A stretch of DNA of 64,000 bases from Variovorax paradoxus (GTDB lineage Bacteria > Pseudomonadota > Gammaproteobacteria > Burkholderiales > Burkholderiaceae_C). This document shows positions 29,362-39,723 of the stretch, one piece after another. The translations under genes were made by a program, and so were the position numbers. The notes below the pieces were generated by a model. That model did no database searches. It was given only the letters and a program-made list of their open reading frames with translations, and had not been told where the DNA came from. The stretch is from NCBI RefSeq assembly GCF_029919115.1, contig NZ_CP123990.1:1364001-1428000 (forward strand). The letters are read 5' to 3'. Numbering within the stretch: position 1 is the stretch's first letter; each line of letters begins with the position of its first letter.

Positions 29362-30631
29362 CACCGCTCCTTCATCGCGCCCGCCGCTGATGGCGCTCGA
29401 CGAAGCGCTGGCAACTCTGCTCGAAAAAGCGCAGCCGAAGCTGACCGCCGAAAGCGTTGCCACCTTCGACGCGGACGGTCGGGTGCTCGCACAAGACCTG
29501 GTCTCCACGCTCACTGTGCCGCCGCGGGACAACAGTTCGATGGACGGCTATGCCGTGCGCACGGCCGACTGCGCCGCGCCTGGCGCCTTGCTCCAGGTCG
29601 CGCAGCGCATTCCCGCCGGAACCGTGGGCACGCCGTTGGCGGCCGGCACGGCGGCGCGCATCTTCACCGGCGCGCAGATTCCCGAAGGCGCGGATGCGGT
29701 CGTCATGCAGGAAGACACGCAGGCCGTGCCGCAGGAGGGCGGGCTTGGCGCGGTGCGCATCCAGATCGCTCCCACCGCCGGCCAATGGATTCGCCGCGCT
29801 GGCGAAGACGTGGCCTCAGGCGACGTGGTGCTGCGCAAGGGCGAGCGCCTGACGCCCGCCGCGCTCGGGCTCGCCGCGAGCATCGGCTTCGACCGGCTCC
29901 AGGTGGCGCGGCGCCCGCGCGTGGCGCTGCTGTCCACCGGCGACGAACTGGTGATGCCCGGCGAAGTCGCACCCGAGGCCATGAAGCCGGGCGCGATCTA
30001 CAACTCCAACCGCTTTTTCATGCGCGCCCTGCTGCATCGGCTGGGCTGCGAGGTGAACGACCTGGGCATCGTGCCTGACAAGCGCGAAGCCACCATCGAG
30101 GCGCTGCGCGGCGCCGCCGAGAGCAGCGACCTGATCATCACCACGGGCGGCGTGTCCGTGGGAGAAGAAGACCACATTAAGGCTGCCGTGCAAGCGCTTG
30201 GCGAGCTGCAGCTGTGGTCGCTTTCCATGAAGCCCGGCAAGCCTTTCGCCTACGGTTCGATTCCCAGGGGCGGAGGCGATGCGAAGGGCCGCTGCCACGT
30301 GACCGGGCTGCCCGGCAACCCCGTCTCCAGTTTCCTGACCTTTCTGCTGCTCGTGCGGCCCTTTCTGCTGACGCTGCAAGGCGCCACGCGCGTGGCACCC
30401 GAACCCGTGCCGATGCGTGCCGACTTCGACTGGCCGCGCGCCGACAAGCGCCGCGAGTTCCTGCGCGCGCGGCGCAACGCGGCCGGCGGACTCGATCTGT
30501 TCGCCAACCAGAGCTCGGGCGTGCTCACGTCGATGGTGTGGGGCGACGGTGTCATCGACAACCCGCCCAGCCAGCCCTTCAAGGCCGGCGACACGGTGAA
30601 GTTCATTCCCTTGGCCTCGCTGCTCGCCTGA
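29354..30631 (+). CDS. moeA: Molybdopterin molybdenumtransferase
   Basis: This 425-residue MoeA inserts molybdenum into adenylated molybdopterin. The domain order is normal: an N-terminal extended domain with PPRDNSSMDGYAVRTADC, the MoCF-binding domain with IITTGGVSVGEEDHIK, and a C-terminal beta-barrel domain (about 345-425). It overlaps mobB by 8 bases and precedes moaD by 14 bases. Confidence 0.96.
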   Translation: MADTAPSSRPPLMALDEALATLLEKAQPKLTAESVATFDADGRVLAQDLVSTLTVPPRDNSSMDGYAVRTADCAAPGALLQVAQRIPAGTVGTPLAAGTAARIFTGAQIPEGADAVVMQEDTQAVPQEGGLGAVRIQIAPTAGQWIRRAGEDVASGDVVLRKGERLTPAALGLAASIGFDRLQVARRPRVALLSTGDELVMPGEVAPEAMKPGAIYNSNRFFMRALLHRLGCEVNDLGIVPDKREATIEALRGAAESSDLIITTGGVSVGEEDHIKAAVQALGELQLWSLSMKPGKPFAYGSIPRGGGDAKGRCHVTGLPGNPVSSFLTFLLLVRPFLLTLQGATRVAPEPVPMRADFDWPRADKRREFLRARRNAAGGLDLFANQSSGVLTSMVWGDGVIDNPPSQPFKAGDTVKFIPLASLLA

Positions 30632-30645
30632 AACGCATTTCCGAC

Positions 30646-30897
30646 ATGAAGGTCCAGATCCGTTATTTCGCCTCCGTGCGCGAGGCGCTTGCCACCAGCG
30701 GCGAAACCGTCGAAACAGGTGCCAGTACGCTGGCCGCCTTGCGCGACGAACTCATTGCCCGAGGCGGGGCATACGCCACGGCCCTTGCACGCGGCAAGGC
30801 CGTTCGCATGGCGCTCGACCAGGTCATGAGCGACGAGGCGGCCGCGCTCCGCGAGGGCGCCGAAGTCGCCTTCTTCCCGCCCGTTACGGGCGGCTGA
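30646..30897 (+). CDS. moaD: Molybdopterin synthase small subunit MoaD
   Basis: This 83-residue ubiquitin-like protein carries sulfur as a C-terminal thiocarboxylate for molybdopterin synthase. The C-terminus FFPPVTGG ends in the required Gly-Gly. It starts MKVQIRYFASVREAL. Its last 14 bases overlap the convergent DapA-family gene. The partner subunit MoaE is encoded 1.1 kb further on. Confidence 0.95.
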   Translation: MKVQIRYFASVREALATSGETVETGASTLAALRDELIARGGAYATALARGKAVRMALDQVMSDEAAALREGAEVAFFPPVTGG

Positions 30898-31783
30898 GCC
30901 GGGCGTTCAGTTCCACCAGCCGGTCGCGCAAGGCATCCGGCGCACGGGTCATCGGCGAACGCAATTCGTCGCTCATCATCGATCCGCTATGCGCCAGCAG
31001 CGCCTTCAGCGGCCCCGGGTTCGGTTCGGCAAACAGCATCTCTATCAACGGCTGCAGCAGCTGCCACTCGGCGCGCGCTTCCGCAAGCCGGTTCTCGGCC
31101 AAGAGGCGCAGCACCTGCACAAAGCGGCGGGTCTGCACATGGCCGCTCGCCGCGATGGCACCGACGCCGCCTTCGGCCACCGTACTGAAGATCTGGTGGT
31201 CTTCGCCGGACAGCACCTGAAGCCTGCCGTCCGCAATCACGGCGCGTGTCTTGGCCATGTCGCCGCCGCAATCCTTGATGCCTCGAATGCGCGGGTGCTC
31301 GGCAAGGGTCAGCAGTGTTTCGCGCGCAATGGTCGCGCCGGTGCGGTAGGGAATGTCGTAGACCAGCACCGGCGCGGCGCTGGCGTCGGCAATGGCGCGG
31401 AACCATTCGAGCAGACCGGCCTGCGACGGCCGGATGTAGTGCGGCGCGGGCACCTGCAGCCCTGCCAGGGGCCGTTCGGCGAGCCGCCGTACCCAGGCCG
31501 TCGTCTTGCCCAGGTGGTATCCCGACAGGCCCATGATGATCGGCAGCCCGCCTGCGGCGGCTTGCACCGTGTCGAGCGCGGCCAGCTGTTCCGTTTCATC
31601 GAGCGCGGCGGCTTCGCCCGTCGAGGCGCAGACCACGAAGCCCGCCACGCCGTCATCGGCGAGCCGGCGTGTCAGGGCCGAGAGCGCAGTGTGGTCGACG
31701 GCGCCGCCGCGAAACGGCGTGACAAGAGGAATCCAGAGACCCGAGAAATCAGGATTGGCGGAGGGGTTTGATGATTGCGGCAC
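30884..31783 (-). CDS. Dihydrodipicolinate synthase (DapA)-family lyase
   Basis: This 299-residue TIM-barrel protein of the DapA/NAL family opens GLWIPLVTPFRGGAVDH. The Schiff-base lysine is in RGIKDCGGDMAK and the catalytic tyrosine in VLVYDIPYRTGA. The substrate-binding motif is CASTGEAAAL, where true DapA has GTTGES. It may be 4-hydroxy-tetrahydrodipicolinate synthase or another pyruvate-dependent lyase. The GTG at 31783 is preceded by AAGGA at good spacing. It lies on the opposite strand between moaD and moaE, so it is not part of the cofactor operon. Confidence 0.85.
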   Translation of the reverse strand: MPQSSNPSANPDFSGLWIPLVTPFRGGAVDHTALSALTRRLADDGVAGFVVCASTGEAAALDETEQLAALDTVQAAAGGLPIIMGLSGYHLGKTTAWVRRLAERPLAGLQVPAPHYIRPSQAGLLEWFRAIADASAAPVLVYDIPYRTGATIARETLLTLAEHPRIRGIKDCGGDMAKTRAVIADGRLQVLSGEDHQIFSTVAEGGVGAIAASGHVQTRRFVQVLRLLAENRLAEARAEWQLLQPLIEMLFAEPNPGPLKALLAHSGSMMSDELRSPMTRAPDALRDRLVELNARLSRP

Positions 31784-32035
31784 GCGAGCTTCCTTTGAGG
31801 AATCGACCGATGGAAAAGAACCGTCGTTCGATGCGCGCGCAACCCAATCGGGGCCAAGGCCTTTGCAGGTTCCGTCGCTCATCCGACGACGGAACCGCAG
31901 CTCCGGTCAGACGAGCTTTGGTTTTTTGGCTTTGCTGCCTTGGCGCGCGCGGCTGCTTTCGAAGTGCGAAAGCACTGTGAAGAGCGTGGCGTGGCAAGGC
32001 ATTGCCGAAGTCTAGCGCGGTGCCACAATCCCGGC

Positions 32036-32512
32036 ATGAGCGATGCACGCGTTTCGATCCAGACAGCCGATTTCGACCTGGGCCAGGAGGTTGCCGCGTT
32101 GCGTGCCGGCGACAAACGCGTGGGCGCGGTGTGCAGCTTTGTCGGCACAGTCAGGGACCGCAACGACGGCAGCTCCATCGCGTCGATGGAACTCGAGCAT
32201 TACCCGGGCATGACCGAGAAGGCCATCGAAGCCATGATTGACGAGGCGCACAAGCGCTTCGATGTTTTGGGCGCACGCGTGATCCATCGCGTGGGGCTGC
32301 TGCAGCCGCTTGACCAGATCATGATGGTGGCGGTGGTCTCGGCCCACCGCGGCCAGAGCTTCGAGGCCTGCGAGTTCCTGATGGACTACCTGAAGACCCA
32401 GGCGCCGTTCTGGAAAAAAGAACAGACGCCCGAAGGCGCGCGATGGGTGGATGCGCGCGTCAGCGACGATGCGGCGCTGGCGCGGTGGGGTATTGATGTC
32501 GGCAATGCGTGA
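32036..32512 (+). CDS. moaE: Molybdopterin synthase catalytic subunit MoaE
   Basis: This 158-residue MoaE, with MoaD, converts precursor Z to molybdopterin. Motifs include GAVCSFVGTVRDRNDG, LELEHYPGMTEK-like (LEHYPGMTEKAIEAM), VIHRVGLLQPLD and the catalytic lysine region KTQAPFWKKEQ. The ATG at 32036 gives a normal length; the earlier reading is not family-like. It is separated from moaD by the DapA-family gene on the other strand, so it needs its own promoter (a CACAAT element lies just upstream). Confidence 0.95.
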   Translation: MSDARVSIQTADFDLGQEVAALRAGDKRVGAVCSFVGTVRDRNDGSSIASMELEHYPGMTEKAIEAMIDEAHKRFDVLGARVIHRVGLLQPLDQIMMVAVVSAHRGQSFEACEFLMDYLKTQAPFWKKEQTPEGARWVDARVSDDAALARWGIDVGNA

Positions 32513-32525
32513 ATCGTGGCGGGTC

Positions 32526-33068
32526 TCACCGAGGCTCGACTAGAACATAGTCGCCAAAGCGCTGCCGGTCCTTCTTGCCCACTTTGGCGCACAGGCGGCC
32601 ATCGCACAGAGTGACATCTGCCTGGTTGTAAGCCTTGAGCAGGTCGGCGGACACTTGATTGGTACGAATCTCCTCGTAGTAGTGCCAGGACAACCAGCCC
32701 CCGCCAGCCAGAAGAAGCACGAGACTGCCCAGTGTGATGCCGGCAACTTTCCAGATCAGTTGCCTGTGCAGCGTTTCAGCGCGCTGCAGTTGGGAGGTGA
32801 GTGTGTTCGACGCTTGCTGCAATCTTTCGCCCGCCTCGCGCAAGCGCTGTTCATAGGCGGCTACCGGCCGCTCGATTCCTGATCGGACGCCGCCCATCAC
32901 TTCGTCGGGAATGCGGCGAAAGTGCTCGTCGGCCGACTGTCGCACCACACCCGGCATCTGTTGCGCGAGGTGGCGCAACTGTCCGCTTGCGTGCTCGCAG
33001 CGACGGTCGAATTGCTCGACAAGTGCGGCAATCTTGCTGACCAAAACCATGCTTTTTTCTTCGTTCAT
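32526..33068 (-). CDS. Single-span membrane protein with coiled coil (unrecognised; part of the effector cassette)
   Basis: I do not recognise this 180-residue protein. Residues about 10-105 are helical with heptad-like spacing (AAYEQRLREAGERLQQASNT and LQRAETLHRQL), a likely coiled coil. One membrane span follows (about 106-128, VAGITLGSLVLLLAGGGWL). A periplasmic tail of about 50 residues has two cysteines in TLCDGRLCAKVG, which could form a disulfide. It begins 55 bases after the metallopeptidase-like gene, in the same direction. It may anchor or regulate the system, or protect against it. That is inference from position. Confidence 0.7.
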   Translation of the reverse strand: MNEEKSMVLVSKIAALVEQFDRRCEHASGQLRHLAQQMPGVVRQSADEHFRRIPDEVMGGVRSGIERPVAAYEQRLREAGERLQQASNTLTSQLQRAETLHRQLIWKVAGITLGSLVLLLAGGGWLSWHYYEEIRTNQVSADLLKAYNQADVTLCDGRLCAKVGKKDRQRFGDYVLVEPR

Positions 33069-33123
33069 TTTTCCCCCTTTTTTCGCTCCCGGCCTGATCC
33101 GTTCGATGGCGATCTACCGGGTG

Positions 33124-34803
33124 CTACATGCGCATGACCGGGCCACTGACCTGCGCGGCCTGCTGCAGTTGGGCTTGGTGCTGTGCGGCCATTTGCTCCT
33201 GTTGGTCTACGGTGGCAACGGCTTCGGCGCGCACCTCGCGTCCGGGTGGTAGATCGGCCAAGGTCTGAGTCATCTTGCGGAAGGAAGCGTCGTCGCCCGA
33301 CTGCGCGGCGGCAAGCATGCGGTCGAGATAGGCAGAAAAGTCTGCTGTGGGCGAGAGTTCCTGCTGCGCCTGGGGTGTGCCGGAAGGCTGAACGGCCTCC
33401 GGATCGCGCGGATCGCCGGCTTTTGCCCCAGGCGATCCCGCCGCGCCGGGAACTACCGGCACATGCTGATGGCTATTGGGCATGCCAACCGGCGTGTTGG
33501 TGTGATCGAAATGATGCGGTGCCGGCGGCAACTGGCTGGTGTCGTTGTAAGGCTGCGGGGTGCCGGGGTTGTTTCCGATGGTGATCCCGTTGCGCTCCAT
33601 CAAGTCTTCGCGCAGCCCCAGGCGAGACATGTCGACCTGCATGTTCGGCGCATGGCCGTTGATGGGCTGGGCGTGGGAGCGCTCCATATCGATAGCGCGC
33701 CCCACCGCATGGGCACCGTAGTAGTTGCGGTAGTCGGAATCTCCGTGAAAGCCAATGCCGGTGGTTTGGTTCTCCGGTACGCCGGGCGTCCCCTTGGGCG
33801 GCTTGTCGAAGTAGTACTGCCCCGCTGCGGCAATGTTGGCGGGGGTTTGAGACAGGGTGGCGTCGGGGTTGAAAGTCAGACCGGGGCGGGCTTGGGCGGA
33901 GTTGGGTGTCAATCCGAGTTCGACGAAATCTTTGACCCTGAAATTTCCAGTCCCCAGCATCTCACTGAGCCCTGCCATTGGATTGATTTGCTGACGTTGA
34001 CTCAGCAATGCATTCCATCCCGCGATTTGCGCGCTGGCCTCATCCTCGCGCGAAGCCTGAGTCAGCTTGCCGATGGGACGCGTGTAGTCGTGCGCAAGGC
34101 TGTTGCTTTGGGCGATCTGCCGGGTCTCGGTGTTGAAAGACTGACTGGCCGCAGCCATGGCGGCGTGATTGAAAGCATGCTGGACTTCGTGGCCCAGCAC
34201 AAAGGTCATGTCCGCCGAATTGAACTTGCCTGAAAGACTGGACGGCGGCAAGCTCATGGTCTTGGTGTCACCGCTGTAGGTGCCGCCGGCCACCGTCCCG
34301 CTGAGCGGCGCAAAGTGCTGCAAGGGCGCTTCCTGCCCCGGACCCGGCGGCATAACCGCCTTCTTCATCTCCTGCGCCAGCACCGGCGAGCCGTTGATGG
34401 TCGATTGCAGGTTGTTCACCATCTCCTGCGTGACCGGACGGCAGAGCTTACCGGCGGAGTCGTCGTAGTCGCCGTGGGCAAAGCGCAGCGACATGTCCTG
34501 CAGACGCAGCGTCGCGCTCAAGTCTGCACTGGCGGTTGTGCCCGTGGGCGCAAAACTGCTGGACGGCAGGGTCACGACGCCGGAAGCCTTGTCGTACGTG
34601 CCGGTCAGATTCGGTTGGGCGCCAGCCTGCGACAGCGCAAAGCCCTTGAGGTCGCCGTCGGTAGCAGCCTGGTTTAAGTGCTCCTGCAATCGGGCATCGC
34701 TGGCCATGGCAGCACGCAGCTGCGCTTCGTGCGCGGGTGTGAGGCCAGGTTGGGCGGCGAATTGGGCAAGGGCCGTTTGCAGCTGGGAGTTGGGGTTTGC
34801 CAT
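33124..34803 (-). CDS. Putative interbacterial effector: HExxH metallopeptidase-like protein
   Basis: This 559-residue protein has no signal peptide or membrane span. An N-terminal helical part (about 1-60) has a paralogous copy upstream. The central domain carries a zinc-peptidase motif (H205-E206-V207-Q208-H209 in FVLGHEVQHAFNH) and a candidate third ligand 44-50 residues later (REDEASAQIAGWNALL, E253 or E255). A His/Pro/Gly-rich linker (about 410-480) leads to a C-terminal helical part and a glutamine-rich end (DQQEQMAAQHQAQLQQ). The Q-rich tail recalls the XVIPCD tails of type IV-secreted antibacterial effectors, but I cannot confirm that family. A lipoprotein gene ends 3 bases before its ATG. 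Function is inferred from motif and layout. Confidence 0.68.
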   Translation of the reverse strand: MANPNSQLQTALAQFAAQPGLTPAHEAQLRAAMASDARLQEHLNQAATDGDLKGFALSQAGAQPNLTGTYDKASGVVTLPSSSFAPTGTTASADLSATLRLQDMSLRFAHGDYDDSAGKLCRPVTQEMVNNLQSTINGSPVLAQEMKKAVMPPGPGQEAPLQHFAPLSGTVAGGTYSGDTKTMSLPPSSLSGKFNSADMTFVLGHEVQHAFNHAAMAAASQSFNTETRQIAQSNSLAHDYTRPIGKLTQASREDEASAQIAGWNALLSQRQQINPMAGLSEMLGTGNFRVKDFVELGLTPNSAQARPGLTFNPDATLSQTPANIAAAGQYYFDKPPKGTPGVPENQTTGIGFHGDSDYRNYYGAHAVGRAIDMERSHAQPINGHAPNMQVDMSRLGLREDLMERNGITIGNNPGTPQPYNDTSQLPPAPHHFDHTNTPVGMPNSHQHVPVVPGAAGSPGAKAGDPRDPEAVQPSGTPQAQQELSPTADFSAYLDRMLAAAQSGDDASFRKMTQTLADLPPGREVRAEAVATVDQQEQMAAQHQAQLQQAAQVSGPVMRM

Positions 34804-34806
34804 GGT

Positions 34807-35502
34807 CTATCTGACGGCGATGGATTGCACGCAGGCATGGCGCAGCTTTTCGTCTGGGGCATCCGCTTCGCGCCAACGGGTGATCTGCACCACGACGCTT
34901 TTGCGCGTAAAAAAATAAACTGGCAGGCGCCGGAACTTGGGTGGAGGCGTTTCGAGGAGCCCTGTCCGTTCATTGAGACGGGGCGGCAACGTCGGATACG
35001 TTTCGTACTGGGCCATGTCCTCCCGTTCCTGAAATCCCATGCCCTTTAGCGCAGTCACGTAAGCGTCGTAGTCCATCGTACAGACTGGTGCCATATCGGC
35101 GGCTTCATTCTTATTGATGAAGTTGTAGCTGATGTTTTTCAAATCTGGGGATTTGGGGTTGTTGTAATAAGCAAAGACATAGCGCCAACCCGACGCTGGT
35201 AAGTGCATCCCAAAACCGTGTGAAGTCGTCTCAGGAATGTCATACAGAGGCAGCCGCGTCACCTCCCGCACCCGCTCCAACGACAACTCGTCGAAGGATG
35301 TGAGGCTGTCGATCAGCTTGAGCATTCGCCGGCCCATTTCTTCCGGCGTGAGGTCGGGGTGCTCGTCCAGCGTGTGGGGACGGTAGGCTTTCGCAGATGC
35401 ATTCATCGGCATGGTCTTTTTGGAGTCGGGCGCGGGGGCATGAGCACAGGCGCTCAGGGCCAGCGTTGTAAGCACTGGCAATATGAGCTTGCGGGCGATC
35501 AT
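34807..35502 (-). CDS. Putative immunity lipoprotein
   Basis: This 231-residue predicted lipoprotein has a signal peptide and lipobox LSAC, with the lipidated cysteine C19. The rest (about 45-231) is a soluble, probably periplasmic domain. LTPEEMGRRMLKLIDSL is followed by strands typical of a small mixed fold (GWRYVFAYYNN, PVYFFTRKSVVVQITRW) and three cysteines, two of which may pair. It has no enzyme motif. Its gene starts in a 4-base overlap with the upstream fragment and stops 3 bases before the metallopeptidase-like gene. The order immunity-then-effector and the periplasmic location fit an immunity protein for an effector acting in the cell envelope. Confidence 0.72.
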   Translation of the reverse strand: MIARKLILPVLTTLALSACAHAPAPDSKKTMPMNASAKAYRPHTLDEHPDLTPEEMGRRMLKLIDSLTSFDELSLERVREVTRLPLYDIPETTSHGFGMHLPASGWRYVFAYYNNPKSPDLKNISYNFINKNEAADMAPVCTMDYDAYVTALKGMGFQEREDMAQYETYPTLPPRLNERTGLLETPPPKFRRLPVYFFTRKSVVVQITRWREADAPDEKLRHACVQSIAVR

Positions 35503-35648
35503 CGGGATGCGCCTTGGTTCAGTTGCTCCAGCATTTGGGCATTGCTGGCGACGACGGCGCGCAGTTGCGCCTTCTGCGAGGGAGTCACGCGGAGCTGGGC
35601 TGCGAGCTGAGCCGGCGCCGTTTGCTGTTGGGAGCTGAGGTTGGCCAT
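35499..35648 (-). pseudogene. Duplicate of the effector N-terminus (49 residues; remnant or small protein)
   Basis: The reading frame starts MANLSSQQQTAPAQLAAQ and ends 49 codons later. It aligns without gaps to residues 1-49 of the metallopeptidase-like protein with 28 identities. The stop codon overlaps the start of the lipoprotein gene by 3 bases. The frame is open further upstream to about 35760 but has no recognisable start there. It looks like what is left of a second effector gene, or a small stand-alone adaptor related to the effector N-terminus. Confidence 0.6.
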
Positions 35649-35873
35649 GACCCATTGTGGTTGGCCGGATTGGTCAAAGCCGTAGTGCTGCCCCGACTGC
35701 GGCAAATGAACCGTGAAAGAATGCAGCTCTCCGGGGCGCGCGTGAGCCGTCCGAAGCGCGTGCTATCTCCGGTACTTGCTCCAACTACAACTCCCATGGC
35801 GTGCCGCTGTCGCGGCGCTAGCAGCGAGACTGGCGCGTTGGGGCATCACCACCAGCAACGCTTGATTGTCTTT
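35649..35873. other. Intergenic sequence upstream of the effector cassette, no complete gene seen
   Basis: On the minus strand this stretch reads, in frame with the effector-N-terminus fragment, as a partial protein containing HSFTVHLPQSGQHYGFDQ and then QSGQPQWV, back to a TAG near 35760. It may be the decayed end of another gene. No family is recognised. Confidence 0.4.
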
Positions 35874-35982
35874 CCCTCTCCCTTTGGGAGAGGGCAGGGT
35901 GAGGGCAAGCGGCCGTTGTTGAGCACAGCGCATCATCCGCGGCACATGCCCTCACCCCAACCCTCTCTCAGAGGGAGAGGGG
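35874..35982. repeat. REPIN-like inverted pair of palindromic repeats
   Basis: Two copies of a roughly 35-base element lie in inverted orientation: 35874-35908 (beginning TCCCTCTCCCTTTGGGAG and ending AGGGTGAGGGCA) and 35946-35982 (the reverse complement type, beginning TGCCCTCACCCCAACCCTCT). Each is itself an imperfect palindrome around CTCTC/GAGAG. They are separated by 37 bases. The arrangement is that of REP doublets, which are mobilised by RAYT proteins; none is encoded here. Confidence 0.8.
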
Positions 35983-35992
35983 ACAAGAGCGA

Positions 35993-36985
35993 TCAGAGGG
36001 GCTTGAACCCGCTCGACTGAATGATCCGCTCCCAGGTCTGCGTATAGCTGCGCACGCGGCCCGCGAACTGGCCTTGCGGTTCATACGCCACGGTGAGCCC
36101 CATCGTGGTCAGCTTCTGCTTCACGTCGGGCATGGCCAGCACCTTCTGCAGCGCTTCGCCGTACTTGTCGATCACCGGCTGCGGCGTGCCCACGGGCGCG
36201 AAGATGCCGTAGTAGGGCAGGTCTTCCAGGTTCGAGAAACCCAGTTCGGTGAAGGTCGGCACGTTGGGCAGCACGGCCTGGCGCTTGGCGCCGATGGAGG
36301 CGACGATGCGCACCTTGCCCGCCTTGTGGTTCTCGATGAAGTCGGGCACCGAGGCAATGCCCGCGGTGATCTGGTTGCCCAGCATGTCCGCCGTCATGGG
36401 CGCGCTGCCGCGGTAGGGCGCGGGCTGCACGTCGATCTTGTATTTTTCCGAGATCATCTTTACCAGGAACTCGGGAATCGAGGCGGGCGCGGGGATGCCG
36501 ATGGTTTCCTTGCCGCCGCGCTGGGTGCGAATCCACTTCACGTACTCATCGATGCTCTTGGCCGGCGTGCCGCCGGACACTGCGAGCACGTTGGCGAAAG
36601 TGGCGAAGCCGGCCACGGGCACGAAGTCGGTCGCGGGGTTGAAGCCCGGGTTCTTGACCACCTGCGGCAGGATGGAAATCGAGTGGTCATGCGAAAGGAA
36701 CAGCGTATGGCCGTCGGCCGGGGCGGCCTTGAGCGCCTGGGCCGCGATTTGCCCGCCTGCACCGGCGCGGTTTTCGACCACCACCGGCACGCCCAGCACG
36801 TCCTTGAGTTTTTCGCCCAACGTGCGTGCAATGGCGTCCGTGCCCGCGCCGGCCGGAAAGCCGACCAGGATGCGGACGGGCGTGCCTTGCGCCTGCGCAA
36901 CGCCTGCAAGGCCCAGGGCCGCTACAAAGAGACCGACGCCGAGCGCCCGGCGAACCGGATGAGGGCGCAGCATTGAAAAAACCAT
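35993..36985 (-). CDS. Bug-family tripartite tricarboxylate transporter solute-binding protein
   Basis: This 330-residue periplasmic binding protein of the Bug/TctC family has a signal peptide (to about AQAQG). Typical phrases are VRILVGFPAGAGTDAIAR, LGVPVVVENRAGAGGQIAAQ and FIENHKAGKVRIVASIG. Bug proteins bind small carboxylates and are abundant in Variovorax, Bordetella and Ralstonia, often without adjacent transporter genes, as here. I choose the ATG at 36985, which has GGAG 6 bases upstream; another ATG lies at 36997. The ligand cannot be told. It is divergent from clpB. Confidence 0.93.
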   Translation of the reverse strand: MVFSMLRPHPVRRALGVGLFVAALGLAGVAQAQGTPVRILVGFPAGAGTDAIARTLGEKLKDVLGVPVVVENRAGAGGQIAAQALKAAPADGHTLFLSHDHSISILPQVVKNPGFNPATDFVPVAGFATFANVLAVSGGTPAKSIDEYVKWIRTQRGGKETIGIPAPASIPEFLVKMISEKYKIDVQPAPYRGSAPMTADMLGNQITAGIASVPDFIENHKAGKVRIVASIGAKRQAVLPNVPTFTELGFSNLEDLPYYGIFAPVGTPQPVIDKYGEALQKVLAMPDVKQKLTTMGLTVAYEPQGQFAGRVRSYTQTWERIIQSSGFKPL

Positions 36986-37048
36986 GATCGACTCCATTCG
37001 AAAAATGACGAGGCACAGTGCAATAGCCGTGCCCGAAGCGCCGGACAC

Positions 37049-37076
37049 CTTGAATCGCGCCCGAACAGTCCTATTT
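37049..37076 (+). promoter_or_regulatory. Sigma-32 (heat-shock)-type promoter of clpB
   Basis: CTTGAAT-N14-CCTATTT matches the sigma-32 consensus CTTGAAA-N13-15-CCCATNT with one change in each element. The predicted transcription start near 37083 leaves a very short leader that begins at the AGGAA ribosome-binding site. Confidence 0.75.
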
Positions 37077-37095
37077 TGAGTGCAGGAATACCACC

Positions 37096-39717
<2,622 letters not shown>

Positions 39718-39723
39718 AGTCGG

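Noticed and set aside
31506..32015. Plus-strand open frame between the DapA-family gene and moaE
   Set aside because: It is mostly the reverse of the DapA-family gene and shows no protein family.
35761..35992. CRISPR-like repeats near 35.9 kb
   Set aside because: Only two copies, inverted rather than direct, and palindromic; this is a REP-type doublet.
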